Shown here in pieces: positions 19,519 through 28,096 of a DNA stretch of 64,000 nt. Below the pieces are notes generated by a model, which ran no database searches, was not told where the DNA came from, and worked only from the letters and a program-made list of their open reading frames with translations. The position numbers were made by a program, and so were the translations under genes. Every line of letters starts with the position of its first letter. The first letter of the stretch is position 1. Source of the DNA: Clostridium rhizosphaerae (GTDB taxonomy: Bacteria; Bacillota; Clostridia; Clostridiales; Clostridiaceae). The DNA is taken from the NCBI RefSeq assembly GCF_016765585.1, contig NZ_JAESWC010000002.1, positions 1,364,001-1,428,000 of the forward strand, read 5' to 3'.

Positions 19519-20251
19519 AAATTTCATATTGCTTAAATTCTTCTGAAAGCTCAATATTATTAAATTCACCTTCAGCATCTTTTTTATAATTTTCTTTTGG
19601 CTCATCATAGTAGAAATGAGTTAGTAATAGCTTTTTAGCATTAGCTTTTCTTGCTATATCGCAGGCCTCTTTAACAGATAAATGAGGCGGCTTGCTTTTA
19701 GATCTTATATTTTCAGTAGCATTAGCTTCACATAAAAATAAATCTGAATTCTCAGCTAGCTTAATTATATTTTCGGTATAAGTTGTATCTGCACTATAGG
19801 CAAAAATCTTTCCGTCTTTCTCTATTCTCATACCATAACATTCCACAGGATGTACGGTTTTATAAAAAGTAAACTTAAGTCCTTTAATATCTAATTGTAT
19901 TCCTTCTGATATAGTATTAAGATTAAAAGCTCCATGAAAATCCAGTTCCTTATAATAATTTTCCGGAGTTTCAGGCAAATAAACTTCAAGAGGTTTAGCC
20001 ATACTCCTTAACATAAGCTTAATTTGCATTTCGTATCTTAGAACATACATATCTGAGCTGTGATCGCTGTGAAGGTGTGAAAGCACTATAGCATCCAAAT
20101 CCTCAATTCTTAAGTATCTTTGAAGCCTTGAAATAACACCGCTGCCGCAGTCTATTAGTATATTTGTATTATCATCTTGAAGTAAAAAGCCTGAACAGGC
20201 TCCATCTTTGCCTGGAAAAGGCCCATAATTTCCAAGTACCGTTAGCTTCAT
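19517..20251 (-). CDS. Metallo-beta-lactamase fold hydrolase (RNase Z/ElaC-like)
   Basis: 244-residue zinc hydrolase of the beta-lactamase superfamily, lactonase/phosphodiesterase branch. The metal motif HxHxDH appears as SHLHSDH (about residues 60-66), with later ligands in VHPVECYGMR, YSADTTYT and LLLTHFYYDE. Start at 20251 follows AAAGGAGGCAAACAT; a further ATG 18 bases upstream overlaps the SD. Close relatives are annotated only as MBL fold metallohydrolases; substrate unknown. It is downstream of the truncated kinase-like gene by 26 bases and may be co-transcribed with it. Confidence 0.85.
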   Translation of the reverse strand: MKLTVLGNYGPFPGKDGACSGFLLQDDNTNILIDCGSGVISRLQRYLRIEDLDAIVLSHLHSDHSSDMYVLRYEMQIKLMLRSMAKPLEVYLPETPENYYKELDFHGAFNLNTISEGIQLDIKGLKFTFYKTVHPVECYGMRIEKDGKIFAYSADTTYTENIIKLAENSDLFLCEANATENIRSKSKPPHLSVKEACDIARKANAKKLLLTHFYYDEPKENYKKDAEGEFNNIELSEEFKQYEI

Positions 20252-20277
20252 ATGTTTGCCTCCTTTCAAAGGTTAAC

Positions 20278-20880
20278 TTATTCCTTTGTTACCATAATTT
20301 TATGAGTAAAAACTTCTATGTTATCGTATCTATTATATATTTTATCACAAAGCGGGTTTGTAATATACTCATCAAAACAAACTATACTTCCTGTTAAGCA
20401 CAAACTATATTTTTTATCATACATATTTAATCTTCTTATTAATATATCAGCCATATTAAAAAGCTTATCTGCGGCAGAATTTATAATGTTCAAACTTATT
20501 CTATCCCCTTGTCTTGCACATTTTAAAACTTCTTTACTTAAGGATTGTATTTTTTTGTCATTCAGGGTTTTATAATATAAAATGTATTTAAGCTCGTTTA
20601 AATTTTTCACTTTCAATTTATCTTTTATTGCTTCAGTAAGCTGAGTCCTTCCTCCCAGCATTTCATATTCAGAAATAGCAGCTTTTATAGCACTTAATCC
20701 TATATAATATTCACTGCCATCTTCAATCAACCTTGATCCCCATCCTCCAATTGTAAGCCTTTCTCCTTCGCTATTCACTCCTACTGCATAAGAAAATCTA
20801 TCACACATAAGTAGAATGCCAGAGTTTTTATCTAAGTAATAGTAAAACATGTCCTCCATTTTCTCATACACCGCCCGCAT
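20278..20880 (-). pseudogene. N-terminally truncated BadF/BadG-type sugar kinase (GlcNAc/MurNAc kinase remnant)
   Basis: 200 codons that align by eye with the C-terminal two-thirds of BadF/BadG/BcrA ATPase-family N-acetylhexosamine kinases: the run YAVGVNSEG, then GGWGSRLIEDGSEYYIGLSA, equals the family's GSxAYGxNxxG and GGWGYLLGDEGSGYWIG. About 100 N-terminal residues with the phosphate-1 loop (DGGGTKT) are missing, and only 106 bases separate it from mupG, so they are not nearby. The GDEGS motif is also degraded (IEDGS). A functional kinase is unlikely; a reused domain is possible because the frame is intact. Start is uncertain; the only good SD (GGAGG) is two bases before an internal ATG. 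Confidence 0.6.
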
Positions 20881-20949
20881 ATTTAGTTATACATACTAAA
20901 TACATATGACAGCAGCAAATGTTACATTACAAATATCAAGTAAAAAATA

Positions 20950-20980
20950 AGAACGGCTAACACTTATTGTTAACCGTCCT
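20950..20980 (-). terminator. Terminator after mupG
   Basis: ACGGTTAAC / GTTAGCCGT stem on the minus strand followed by TTCTTATTTTTT. It closes the PTS operon and leaves the kinase remnant in a separate transcription unit. Confidence 0.8.
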
Positions 20981-20986
20981 AACTTT

Positions 20987-22072
20987 TTATTTCTCCACTA
21001 GTCCAAACTTCTGCCAAGCTTCTATATAATCTAAAAGGAATAATTCTTCCTCTACAATATGCCCTACTACATTAGTTTTTCCTGAGTTCTCCATGTCCTT
21101 TAATGCTAATTGAAGCTCTCCTGCATAATGTCCGTAAAGTGAAGTGTCAATCAGTATATCTCCTCTTTTAATGTGAGGTGTGTTAAAAGGTACAAATTCA
21201 TGACCTTTATATTTAACTCTGCTTTGAGTTGAGCGAATTAAGTATTCAGATACATCACCTCTATTGAAATGAAGCTCTTCTATAACTATTTTCTTTTCCA
21301 CCTCTGGTATGCTTTCTTCAAGAACAACATCAAAGGTTAATTTTTCTTTATTTATCTTGCTTAAAGCTTTGAGCTCTTTCTCTGAGGCAAAGGCATTAGC
21401 TATTATAACATCATCTATTATCCCTGTTGCAAATAAATGTTTAGTCTGTGCTGTAACAGGCATTTCTCTGTGCATTTCAAGTGTGCATAGCCCTTCTCTT
21501 ACAGGCCAAGGCCCGAAGGTTGCATCATTTGAAGATACAAAAGCAGCTGTTCTTATGCCAAACTGCTTAAACTGTTTGCTGCAGTACATAAAATGCTCAT
21601 AGCTTAAACCAGAATATCTATGTGGATAAAAGTTATGACAGCCTAAAAGTTTTTCAGTATTTGGCTTGTAGCTCATTATATTTTCTAGATATCTTGTTCC
21701 ATTGCTCATGTTGATTTCTATACTTAAACCATAAGGATTAAAGGTCATAAGTGATTCCTCTGAACCTGTATATCCTAAATCCAATCTTATTCCATAAGCT
21801 CCAAGGTCATTAAAAAAGGATAAATCGCTATAACTTATTTTAAGATCTCCAAAAACCCTTGGACTTACATCAGCTATTACCTGCATCCCTAATTTATTAG
21901 CTTCAGCTATTACTTCCTTAAATTCATTTACAATCTTTTCTTTATCCCCTTCTACTGACAAAAGGCAGGTAAAAACTCTGGTAAAGCCATACTTTGCAGC
22001 CATCCTTAAATATGCTATATTGTCTTCCATAGATGCGTGGCCTGGATATACTGATATTCCCAACTGTCTCAT
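20987..22072 (-). CDS. mupG: 6-phospho-N-acetylmuramidase, MupG/DUF871 family
   Basis: 361-residue TIM-barrel protein with a C-terminal cyclophilin-like domain (about residues 250-361). MupG of Staphylococcus cleaves MurNAc-6-phosphate from GlcNAc in phosphorylated disaccharides arriving through a PTS. Family sequence at the N-terminus is LGISVYPGHASMEDNIAYL, and the central NFYPHRYSGLS and GPWPVREGLCTLE stretches are typical. SD GAAAGGAAG precedes the ATG. Last gene of the EIIB-EIIC-EIIA-regulator operon, so the PTS probably delivers its 6-phospho substrate. The call rests on recognised family sequence; the substrate here is inferred. Confidence 0.85.
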   Translation of the reverse strand: MRQLGISVYPGHASMEDNIAYLRMAAKYGFTRVFTCLLSVEGDKEKIVNEFKEVIAEANKLGMQVIADVSPRVFGDLKISYSDLSFFNDLGAYGIRLDLGYTGSEESLMTFNPYGLSIEINMSNGTRYLENIMSYKPNTEKLLGCHNFYPHRYSGLSYEHFMYCSKQFKQFGIRTAAFVSSNDATFGPWPVREGLCTLEMHREMPVTAQTKHLFATGIIDDVIIANAFASEKELKALSKINKEKLTFDVVLEESIPEVEKKIVIEELHFNRGDVSEYLIRSTQSRVKYKGHEFVPFNTPHIKRGDILIDTSLYGHYAGELQLALKDMENSGKTNVVGHIVEEELFLLDYIEAWQKFGLVEK

Positions 22073-22092
22073 ATTTTTTTACTTCCTTTCAA

Positions 22093-24771
22093 TTACAAAT
22101 TAATAAGTATCTCTACTATATTTGCTAAATCATCCTCGCTAAAACTTATATTAAGCTTTTCTTCCAGGTTGTTAAGTGATTCCTGTAAATATTTAAATAT
22201 ATCTTGATGCCTTGATAATATAATAGTTAAATTTTTACAAGCACTTGTCTCTTCTTTATTCATAAGCTTTTGAATTAAGCATCCCATATGCATCAATAGA
22301 CCTTGCAGTTTTTCACTGTCTATGTGAATTTCAAAGACATATTTTATAGTTGAAATAATTTCTACTAAACTGTTAATTATAAAGTCATGCTGCTTAAGTT
22401 CTAAGTAATCTTTATAAACAATTTTTATGTTTTGTATAAGCATTTCATCTTTTATATTTTCTTCAAAATTTTCGCCCATAAAATCCTTGAAGAATTTATC
22501 CATAGATATATAATCTATACCTTCAATATTTAAATTAAAGGCACTTATTATGGCTACTATTTTTGAATTTTTTCTTATATCATCAACAGCTTTTTTAAAT
22601 TCCTGCTCATCTTTAATACTTAAATTTATTACCTCATATTTTTCTTTATCAAACTTGCTGTATATAATTTCCTTTATTCTCTGTGCTGTACCTTCTCCAG
22701 TTGAGCAAGCTGTTATAATAACATCTTTTTTAGATTTTATATTTTCCTCTAAAAAACTTCCTAAAAATCTGCTTTCCAAATCTACTGATTTTACAATCTC
22801 ATCAAGGCTTGTATTCATTAGAGCCTTTCTTGTAGCTTCAATAACAGTAGCAGTGGTGGCCATATCAACTGCCCTGACTTCTATCCCTGTATTATTTTTT
22901 ATTATTTTATCAAAGAATTTAAGCGAACCCATGTCAACTAAAAGTATTACTCCCATACCTTCATTTCTTTCCTTAACAAGTTCTTCAATCTTTTCAAGAG
23001 CTGTGTCAGGTTTCATGGAAAGAGGCATATCAAAGCCTAAAGCATGATTTGTGTTTAGAAGCTGATTTGTCACCTCTGCCATTGAGGAAGCAGTGCTGTT
23101 TCCGTGCATTGCTACTATAACTCCTACTCTTCCATTTACTTCTTCCACATCTGCAGCAAAAAACATAGTTATAAAACCTATTTCATCCATCGGCACAGCT
23201 GCATCATACTTCTCTTCAAGCTTTTCTGCCAAAATCATAGCTAATTTAAATTCTTCAGAATATTTTTTCCTTATTTCATCTATTTTAGGATTTTCAATAA
23301 TTCTATTCTCTCTTATTCTGCCTAAAAAAGTATCTATATGAATTAATAATCCTAAAAAAGTATTTTTCGTTATTTTTCTTTTGAGCCTATATTCTGCCAA
23401 ATACATAAAACTATTTAGAAAGTTATATAAATCATTATTAACTATTCTTTTTATGTCATCTTCTCTTTGATGATTATCAATACTTAAAAGATAATTATTT
23501 ATAAAACTTTCAACTTCATTAGATATTTTATTTTTAATTGTTTCTTCGTCTAAACCTCTATTTTTTAAGTTTTCTGTCCGCGTCTCTATAAATTCATATA
23601 TATTTTCAGATACGCTGTACTTATCCTCTACTCCATCATCAGTAATTTCTTCATTTTCTCTTATATTAAGCTTTAAATTATTTCCTTTTATCTTTTTAGA
23701 TAATAAAAGTCCAGCCCTAACTTCATTAGAAAAATCCTCGAGCTTAATTTTTACTATTTCATCTTTGAACATACTTCTTAGAAAGGCTTTAGCACTTGCA
23801 ATTTGAATAGTACTTTTTAATTCACCAATGTTATTTGGACATTCGTAATTTAATAGTGCTGTTAAAGCATCCTCATGAACTTCTATTTTCTTGCCAATCC
23901 TTTTTGATTCCTCTTGAAAAAAAGCCTTTATTAAGTTTAGTCTTTCATCGCTTGTTCTTTCGCGAAGACTTGGAAGAGAAATATTAACCGGTATTCTTCG
24001 AGTAAAAGTCTTTAATAAAGAAGAGTCTATGTTTTCTGTAGTAGCGCATATTATCATAACGTTTATGCTTGTTTCCTTAGTGCTTCCGAGTTGTATAAAC
24101 TTTCCTTCATCAATAAGAGTAAACAGCATCTCCTGGCCTTCAGGCGGAAGTCTGTGAACTTCGTCTAAAAACAAAATGCCGTCTCTAGCTTTTTCAATAA
24201 TTCCTTCCCTATCCTCATTAGCTCCTGTATAAGCACCTTTTTTAACACCAAATAGGTGGGACACTAAAAGCTGAGGATTATTTGCATAGTCTGCACAGTT
24301 AAAAATAGCAAATCTGCCGCTGTCTCTAATTATATTAACCTCTAAGGCATATTTAAACATACACTTTGCAAAGTATGATTTTCCTACACCTGTTTCCCCT
24401 ACTATAAGAGTATGAAGACCCCTTGGCGGATATACTATAGCAGCCTTAGCTAATGCTATGGGGTGTTTTAAGCTTAGATCTTTCCCAATAATATTATTAA
24501 AAATTGAAGGCTTTTCCGGAGATATATTTATATTTTCGCTGACTTTTTCTTCCCTTTTTATATCTTTGATAAAGTACAAAACAGGTCTGCCATCATTTTT
24601 ATCTAATATACCTTCCTTATACAGCTTGCCAAACTCCCTAGCTACATTACTTCTATGCATATTAAGCTTAAGAGCAATATCCTCTGCGCTAAAGCCTTTT
24701 ATTTTTCCTTCTTCTTTTAGCTGCCTTAAGCACAACTTTTTGAGTGTCTCATAGACTATTTCGTACCTCAT
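22093..24771 (-). CDS. LevR/ManR-type sigma-54 activator with PRDs and PTS-like domains
   Basis: 892-residue enhancer-binding activator. Order: N-terminal winged helix (about 1-65), AAA+ domain with Walker A GETGVGKS (125-132), the sigma-54 contact motif GAYTGA (179-184) and Walker B ILFLDEV (199-205), a first PTS regulation domain (about 400-530), an EIIA-mannose-like domain with the phosphorylatable His in AMHGNST (about residue 558), an EIIB-like segment with ACSTGEG (about 690) and a second PRD. Phosphorylation by PTS proteins should tune it to sugar supply. It sits inside the PTS operon whose upstream region has a -24/-12 promoter, so autoregulation is likely. Confidence 0.93.
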   Translation of the reverse strand: MRYEIVYETLKKLCLRQLKEEGKIKGFSAEDIALKLNMHRSNVAREFGKLYKEGILDKNDGRPVLYFIKDIKREEKVSENINISPEKPSIFNNIIGKDLSLKHPIALAKAAIVYPPRGLHTLIVGETGVGKSYFAKCMFKYALEVNIIRDSGRFAIFNCADYANNPQLLVSHLFGVKKGAYTGANEDREGIIEKARDGILFLDEVHRLPPEGQEMLFTLIDEGKFIQLGSTKETSINVMIICATTENIDSSLLKTFTRRIPVNISLPSLRERTSDERLNLIKAFFQEESKRIGKKIEVHEDALTALLNYECPNNIGELKSTIQIASAKAFLRSMFKDEIVKIKLEDFSNEVRAGLLLSKKIKGNNLKLNIRENEEITDDGVEDKYSVSENIYEFIETRTENLKNRGLDEETIKNKISNEVESFINNYLLSIDNHQREDDIKRIVNNDLYNFLNSFMYLAEYRLKRKITKNTFLGLLIHIDTFLGRIRENRIIENPKIDEIRKKYSEEFKLAMILAEKLEEKYDAAVPMDEIGFITMFFAADVEEVNGRVGVIVAMHGNSTASSMAEVTNQLLNTNHALGFDMPLSMKPDTALEKIEELVKERNEGMGVILLVDMGSLKFFDKIIKNNTGIEVRAVDMATTATVIEATRKALMNTSLDEIVKSVDLESRFLGSFLEENIKSKKDVIITACSTGEGTAQRIKEIIYSKFDKEKYEVINLSIKDEQEFKKAVDDIRKNSKIVAIISAFNLNIEGIDYISMDKFFKDFMGENFEENIKDEMLIQNIKIVYKDYLELKQHDFIINSLVEIISTIKYVFEIHIDSEKLQGLLMHMGCLIQKLMNKEETSACKNLTIILSRHQDIFKYLQESLNNLEEKLNISFSEDDLANIVEILINL

Positions 24772-24789
24772 AAATAATCACAACCTAAA

Positions 24790-25095
24790 TTACTTTTTCT
24801 TTTTATAATCTGTATTACTATAATTAACTATACCTTTAATTTCATTTTTCTCAAGTTTTGTTCTAGTTATTTCAAAAAACATTATGCACATAACAGCAAA
24901 TATAATGGAAAGTATATTCCAAACCGCAGCACTCATATTTTCAAATAATAACGATGGTATTATCAGTACAAATGGAGCAATACCAGCAATAATCCATCTG
25001 TTAAGCTTAAATTTTTTCATTAAGAATTTAGTTAATGCAACGGATGCTAAAAGCAATATTATTAAAAACATTATATATAAAATTTTTGAAAGCAT
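24790..25095 (-). CDS. Small membrane protein of the PTS operon, function unknown
   Basis: 101 residues with three hydrophobic segments (about 2-22, 34-51, 57-75) and a basic, lysine-rich tail ending in four lysines. I do not recognise the family. It lies between the EIIA gene (15 bases away) and the activator gene (18 bases away), so it is part of the operon. A role as PTS accessory or transport subunit is only a guess from context. Confidence 0.65.
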   Translation of the reverse strand: MLSKILYIMFLIILLLASVALTKFLMKKFKLNRWIIAGIAPFVLIIPSLLFENMSAAVWNILSIIFAVMCIMFFEITRTKLEKNEIKGIVNYSNTDYKKKK

Positions 25096-25110
25096 CTACT
25101 TTCACCCTCT

Positions 25111-25422
25111 TTATTTAGAATGTATAATTTTTAGCATTTCTACCATCTGCTCAATAAGATTTTTTTCAGAAATTGCTGTCATTAATTGGTCCTGAGCATG
25201 TACCATAAGTAGTGACATTTTTAAATCTTCGCCATTTAATTCTGCTTGTATAAGCTTAGTTTGTGTGTTATGAGCTAAATCCAACTCTTCCTGAGCTTTT
25301 ACTAAAAGCTCATCAGCTTTCTTCATTTCATTCTGTCTTGCTGCTTTCAATGCCTCGTAAGCAAAGCCTCTAGCATCCCCTCCATGTGATATTATTTCAA
25401 ATATTTCTAGTTCCATATTCAT
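25111..25422 (-). CDS. PTS lactose/cellobiose-type EIIA component
   Basis: 103-residue phosphocarrier of the Lac family. It passes phosphate from HPr to EIIB. The phosphorylated His is in the LLMVHAQDQLMT motif, and the helical bundle sequence (EIISHGGDARGFAYEAL at the N-terminus) is typical. Start at 25422 follows GGAGGAATTAACA; upstream in-frame ATGs have no SD and one would read through the hairpin at 25468-25510. Third gene of the PTS operon. Confidence 0.93.
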   Translation of the reverse strand: MNMELEIFEIISHGGDARGFAYEALKAARQNEMKKADELLVKAQEELDLAHNTQTKLIQAELNGEDLKMSLLMVHAQDQLMTAISEKNLIEQMVEMLKIIHSK

Positions 25423-25467
25423 TGTTAATTCCTCCATTATAGCATTTATCACATAATATTCAATTTT

Positions 25468-25510
25468 TAAATAGCACCGCGGCTTTAAATTATCCATCGG
25501 TGCTATTTTA
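25468..25510 (-). terminator. Intercistronic hairpin between EIIC and EIIA genes
   Basis: AAATAGCACCG pairs with CGGTGCTATTT around an 18-base loop. Weak T-run after it; it probably causes partial termination or protects the EIIB-EIIC message rather than ending the operon. Confidence 0.6.
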
Positions 25511-25534
25511 CTTTTAAAAAACTACAGCTCGTTA

Positions 25535-26842
25535 CTAAGCAACTTCAACTTCTTGTTGTTCTTCTTTAATCATTTTCTTTTCATATGCTTTAAAGAATGG
25601 ATAGTAAATAACTGTAACCACAGCGATATTAATACATACAAGAACTGCAGCTCTCCAGTCTCCGCCAGTTGCAAGCATTGCTCCTATTGGTGCTGGAAGT
25701 GTCCATGGAGCTATAATTGATACTTTAGCTACAAGTCCTGCTGCTGTTGCTGCATAAGCTATTATAGCTGAAACAACTGGTCCTAGGATAAATGGTATTG
25801 CTAATATTGGATTCATAACAAGTGGTGTACCAAATATTAAAGGTTCATTAATATTGAATATACCAGGAATTATAGAGAATCTTCCAACTCTCTTTAAGTA
25901 TTCTGACTTAGAGAAACACATTAATAATGCAAGACTTAGTGTTGCTCCAGCTCCACCTATCCATATAAACCATTGGAAAAATGGTTCTGGTGCAATATTA
26001 GGAAGCGCTTGATGAGCGGATACGGCTGCAGTATTTGCATCAAGCAATACAAGCCATACAGGTCTTACTATAGAGCCAATAACAGACATTCCATGGATAC
26101 CTGCTGACCAAAGTACAGTAATGAATATTACTGGTACTAAAACTCCACCAAGGCTATTACCTGCTACATTTACTAAAGGCTTGAATAAATTCATTATAGC
26201 TGTTTGAATGTCAAAATTTAACCAAACTCTTATAAACCAAACTACAGTAATAATAACAGCTGCTGGAATTAAAGCCTCAAAGGATCTTGAAACTGATTCT
26301 GGAACTTGTTCTGGCATTTTTAAAGTAACATTATATTTTTTTAGTAATCTTAAGGTTTCTACCGCAAATATCATAGTTATAATTGCTACAAACATACCTG
26401 CTCCGCCAAGGTTAGCCATTGGTAATACCCAACCCATTGGTGCTCCGCCTTTAACTCCTGCTTTTGTTGCAGCTGTGATGAAAGCATCAGCGTTTACTGG
26501 TATAGTTGCTAAAAGGAAAGCTGCTAGTGAAAGAACTCCACCGCTCACCCCGTCTAACTTATAGGATTTAGCCAAGCTATACCCCATACCATAAGCTGCA
26601 TAAAGCGACATTAGTCCCATTGTTAATCTGTATGGAACCATTATCTTTCCAACATTTGGTGCTATTGCATCTGCCCAAGCCTTAACTGGAGGCTGTGCAA
26701 TAATTAAAAAGAATGAACCTACAATAATTAATGATAGCGTTGAGATAACTCCATCTCTTATAGCTCTTAAGTGTCTTTGCTCGGATAGTTTTGCCATAGG
26801 CGGCATGAATTTTTCTTCTATCCATTTTAGAAACATTTCCAT
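25535..26842 (-). CDS. PTS lactose/cellobiose-type EIIC permease
   Basis: 435-residue membrane component that translocates and phosphorylates a di- or oligosaccharide. About ten hydrophobic segments; Lac-family signatures are visible as GIFNINEPLIFGTPLVMNP and the loop GGAGATLSLA. The start has GGGAGGGTTC upstream. Homologues carry cellobiose, chitobiose or lactose; the MupG gene in the operon suggests an amino-sugar disaccharide such as MurNAc-GlcNAc, an inference. Unusual in that MurNAc import in other bacteria uses a glucose-type EIIBC. Confidence 0.93.
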   Translation of the reverse strand: MEMFLKWIEEKFMPPMAKLSEQRHLRAIRDGVISTLSLIIVGSFFLIIAQPPVKAWADAIAPNVGKIMVPYRLTMGLMSLYAAYGMGYSLAKSYKLDGVSGGVLSLAAFLLATIPVNADAFITAATKAGVKGGAPMGWVLPMANLGGAGMFVAIITMIFAVETLRLLKKYNVTLKMPEQVPESVSRSFEALIPAAVIITVVWFIRVWLNFDIQTAIMNLFKPLVNVAGNSLGGVLVPVIFITVLWSAGIHGMSVIGSIVRPVWLVLLDANTAAVSAHQALPNIAPEPFFQWFIWIGGAGATLSLALLMCFSKSEYLKRVGRFSIIPGIFNINEPLIFGTPLVMNPILAIPFILGPVVSAIIAYAATAAGLVAKVSIIAPWTLPAPIGAMLATGGDWRAAVLVCINIAVVTVIYYPFFKAYEKKMIKEEQQEVEVA

Positions 26843-26865
26843 AAAAGAACCCTCCCGTTTATTTT

Positions 26866-27174
26866 TTATTTTGCATATTTTTTTATTTGTTCCAATACCT
26901 TTGGAGCTCCTATTGGAGTATATCCCATCGGTACTATAAGTTCTACTGGAACCTTTGCTGCATTAGCCTGCTCTGTAAATACAGCTAATCTGTGTTTAAC
27001 TTGTGGAGCAACTATAGCTAAGTCATATCCTCCTGCCTTAAGCTCGTCCTCAAACTCCCCGGTACCTACTGCTTTTATTTCTAGTGGAAAACCTTTCTTA
27101 TCTGCCTCTTGCTTTATAGCTTTAACTACTATAGAGCTGGACATTCCACCGGAGCATACCATTAAAACTTTCAT
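26866..27174 (-). CDS. PTS lactose/cellobiose-type EIIB component
   Basis: 102-residue cytoplasmic phosphotransferase with the active Cys7 in MVCSGGMSSS. It passes phosphate from EIIA to the incoming sugar bound to EIIC. First gene of the operon, 62 bases downstream of the probable sigma-54 promoter. Start ATG at 27174 has AGGAGGAAT upstream. Confidence 0.94.
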   Translation of the reverse strand: MKVLMVCSGGMSSSIVVKAIKQEADKKGFPLEIKAVGTGEFEDELKAGGYDLAIVAPQVKHRLAVFTEQANAAKVPVELIVPMGYTPIGAPKVLEQIKKYAK

Positions 27175-27218
27175 ATATGATTCCTCCTATCTTAAATTTT
27201 TTCTTACACAATAATTCT

Positions 27219-27236
27219 AAGCAAATATCATGCCAA
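27219..27236 (-). promoter_or_regulatory. Sigma-54 (-24/-12) promoter of the PTS operon
   Basis: Minus strand TTGGCATGATATTTGCTT matches the consensus TGGCAC-N5-TTGCW with one change (T for C at the end of the -24 box), with the exact GG-to-GC spacing. The operon encodes a GAYTGA-containing activator, so the two fit together. Confidence 0.85.
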
Positions 27237-27292
27237 CATTTAAAACCATTGAAATTTAAATGGTTTACATTAGTGTGTCATCGAAAATATTA

Positions 27293-27344
27293 TTTGATAC
27301 ACTATTTTATTTATATACTTGATACTATTTTGATACACTATTTT
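27293..27344 (-). promoter_or_regulatory. Upstream repeats, candidate activator binding sites
   Basis: TTTGATACACTATTTT occurs at 27293-27308 and again at 27329-27344, and a shorter variant, TTGATACTATTTT, lies between them (27319-27331). They sit about 57-108 bases upstream of the -24 box, a normal enhancer position. An inverted repeat AAACCATT / AATGGTTT (27243-27266) lies between them and the promoter. Confidence 0.65.
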
Positions 27345-27427
27345 GAAGGTTAATAAGTTATGATATATAATTTTGGGGTATAATATAATAGAATACCAAA
27401 ATTCCAATCCACAAAGGAGTGTAACAT

Positions 27428-28066
27428 ATGGAAATAACATGGCTTGGACATTCATCTTTTTTATTTAAAGACAGCAAGGGCAGAACTCTTCTTACTGACC
27501 CTTTTGATGACACAGTAGGTTATAATATATTTCAAGGTCATGCAGATGTAGTAACAGTAAGCCACCATCATTTTGATCATGACTATATCGAAAAAATAAC
27601 TGGAGATCCTAAAGTTATTGATAAGGTTGGTTTTTTTAATGTTTGCGATATAGACATCAAAGGAATTCCTTCCTATCATGACAATGTTCAGGGAGCTAAA
27701 AGAGGAGAAAATGTTATTTATGTATTCAAAATGGATGACTTCAGAATTTGTCATCTTGGAGATTTAGGACACGTGCTTTCACTTCACGATGCAGATCAAA
27801 TTGGAGAGATTGATGTGCTGCTAATTCCAGTTGGCGGGAACTATACAATCGATGGAAAAGAAGCAACAGCTGTTTGTAAGCTATTAAATCCTAAAGTAGT
27901 TATTCCTATGCATTTTAAAACTTCTGCTGTAAATATTCCAATAGAGGGAGCAGAAACTTTTCTACTCCATATGAAAAATGGTGAGAAGATTCATGGAAAT
28001 ACCTTAAAACTTGAAGGTAAACTTGAAGGTAATAATACTGTTAAAATTTTAGATTTTAAAGCATAA
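27428..28066 (+). CDS. MBL-fold metal-dependent hydrolase (UPF0173-like)
   Basis: 212-residue zinc-dependent hydrolase. It has WLGHSSF at the N-terminus, the metal motif SHHHFDHD (about residues 45-52), HLGDLGH (about 110-116), and MHFKT near the C-terminus. Substrate unknown for the family. Start has AAAGGAGTGTAAC upstream. It is divergent from the PTS operon, sharing the 250-base regulatory gap; a -10 TATAAT at about 27377 is likely its own. Confidence 0.85.
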   Translation: MEITWLGHSSFLFKDSKGRTLLTDPFDDTVGYNIFQGHADVVTVSHHHFDHDYIEKITGDPKVIDKVGFFNVCDIDIKGIPSYHDNVQGAKRGENVIYVFKMDDFRICHLGDLGHVLSLHDADQIGEIDVLLIPVGGNYTIDGKEATAVCKLLNPKVVIPMHFKTSAVNIPIEGAETFLLHMKNGEKIHGNTLKLEGKLEGNNTVKILDFKA

Positions 28067-28096
28067 ATAGAGGAGAGTATCACTCTCCTCTATTTA
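28065..28096. terminator. Bidirectional terminator between convergent genes
   Basis: AATAGAGGAGAGT / ACTCTCCTCTATT, a perfect 13-base-pair stem with a 3-4 base loop. It overlaps the last codons of both the MBL gene and the ArsR gene. Confidence 0.85.
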
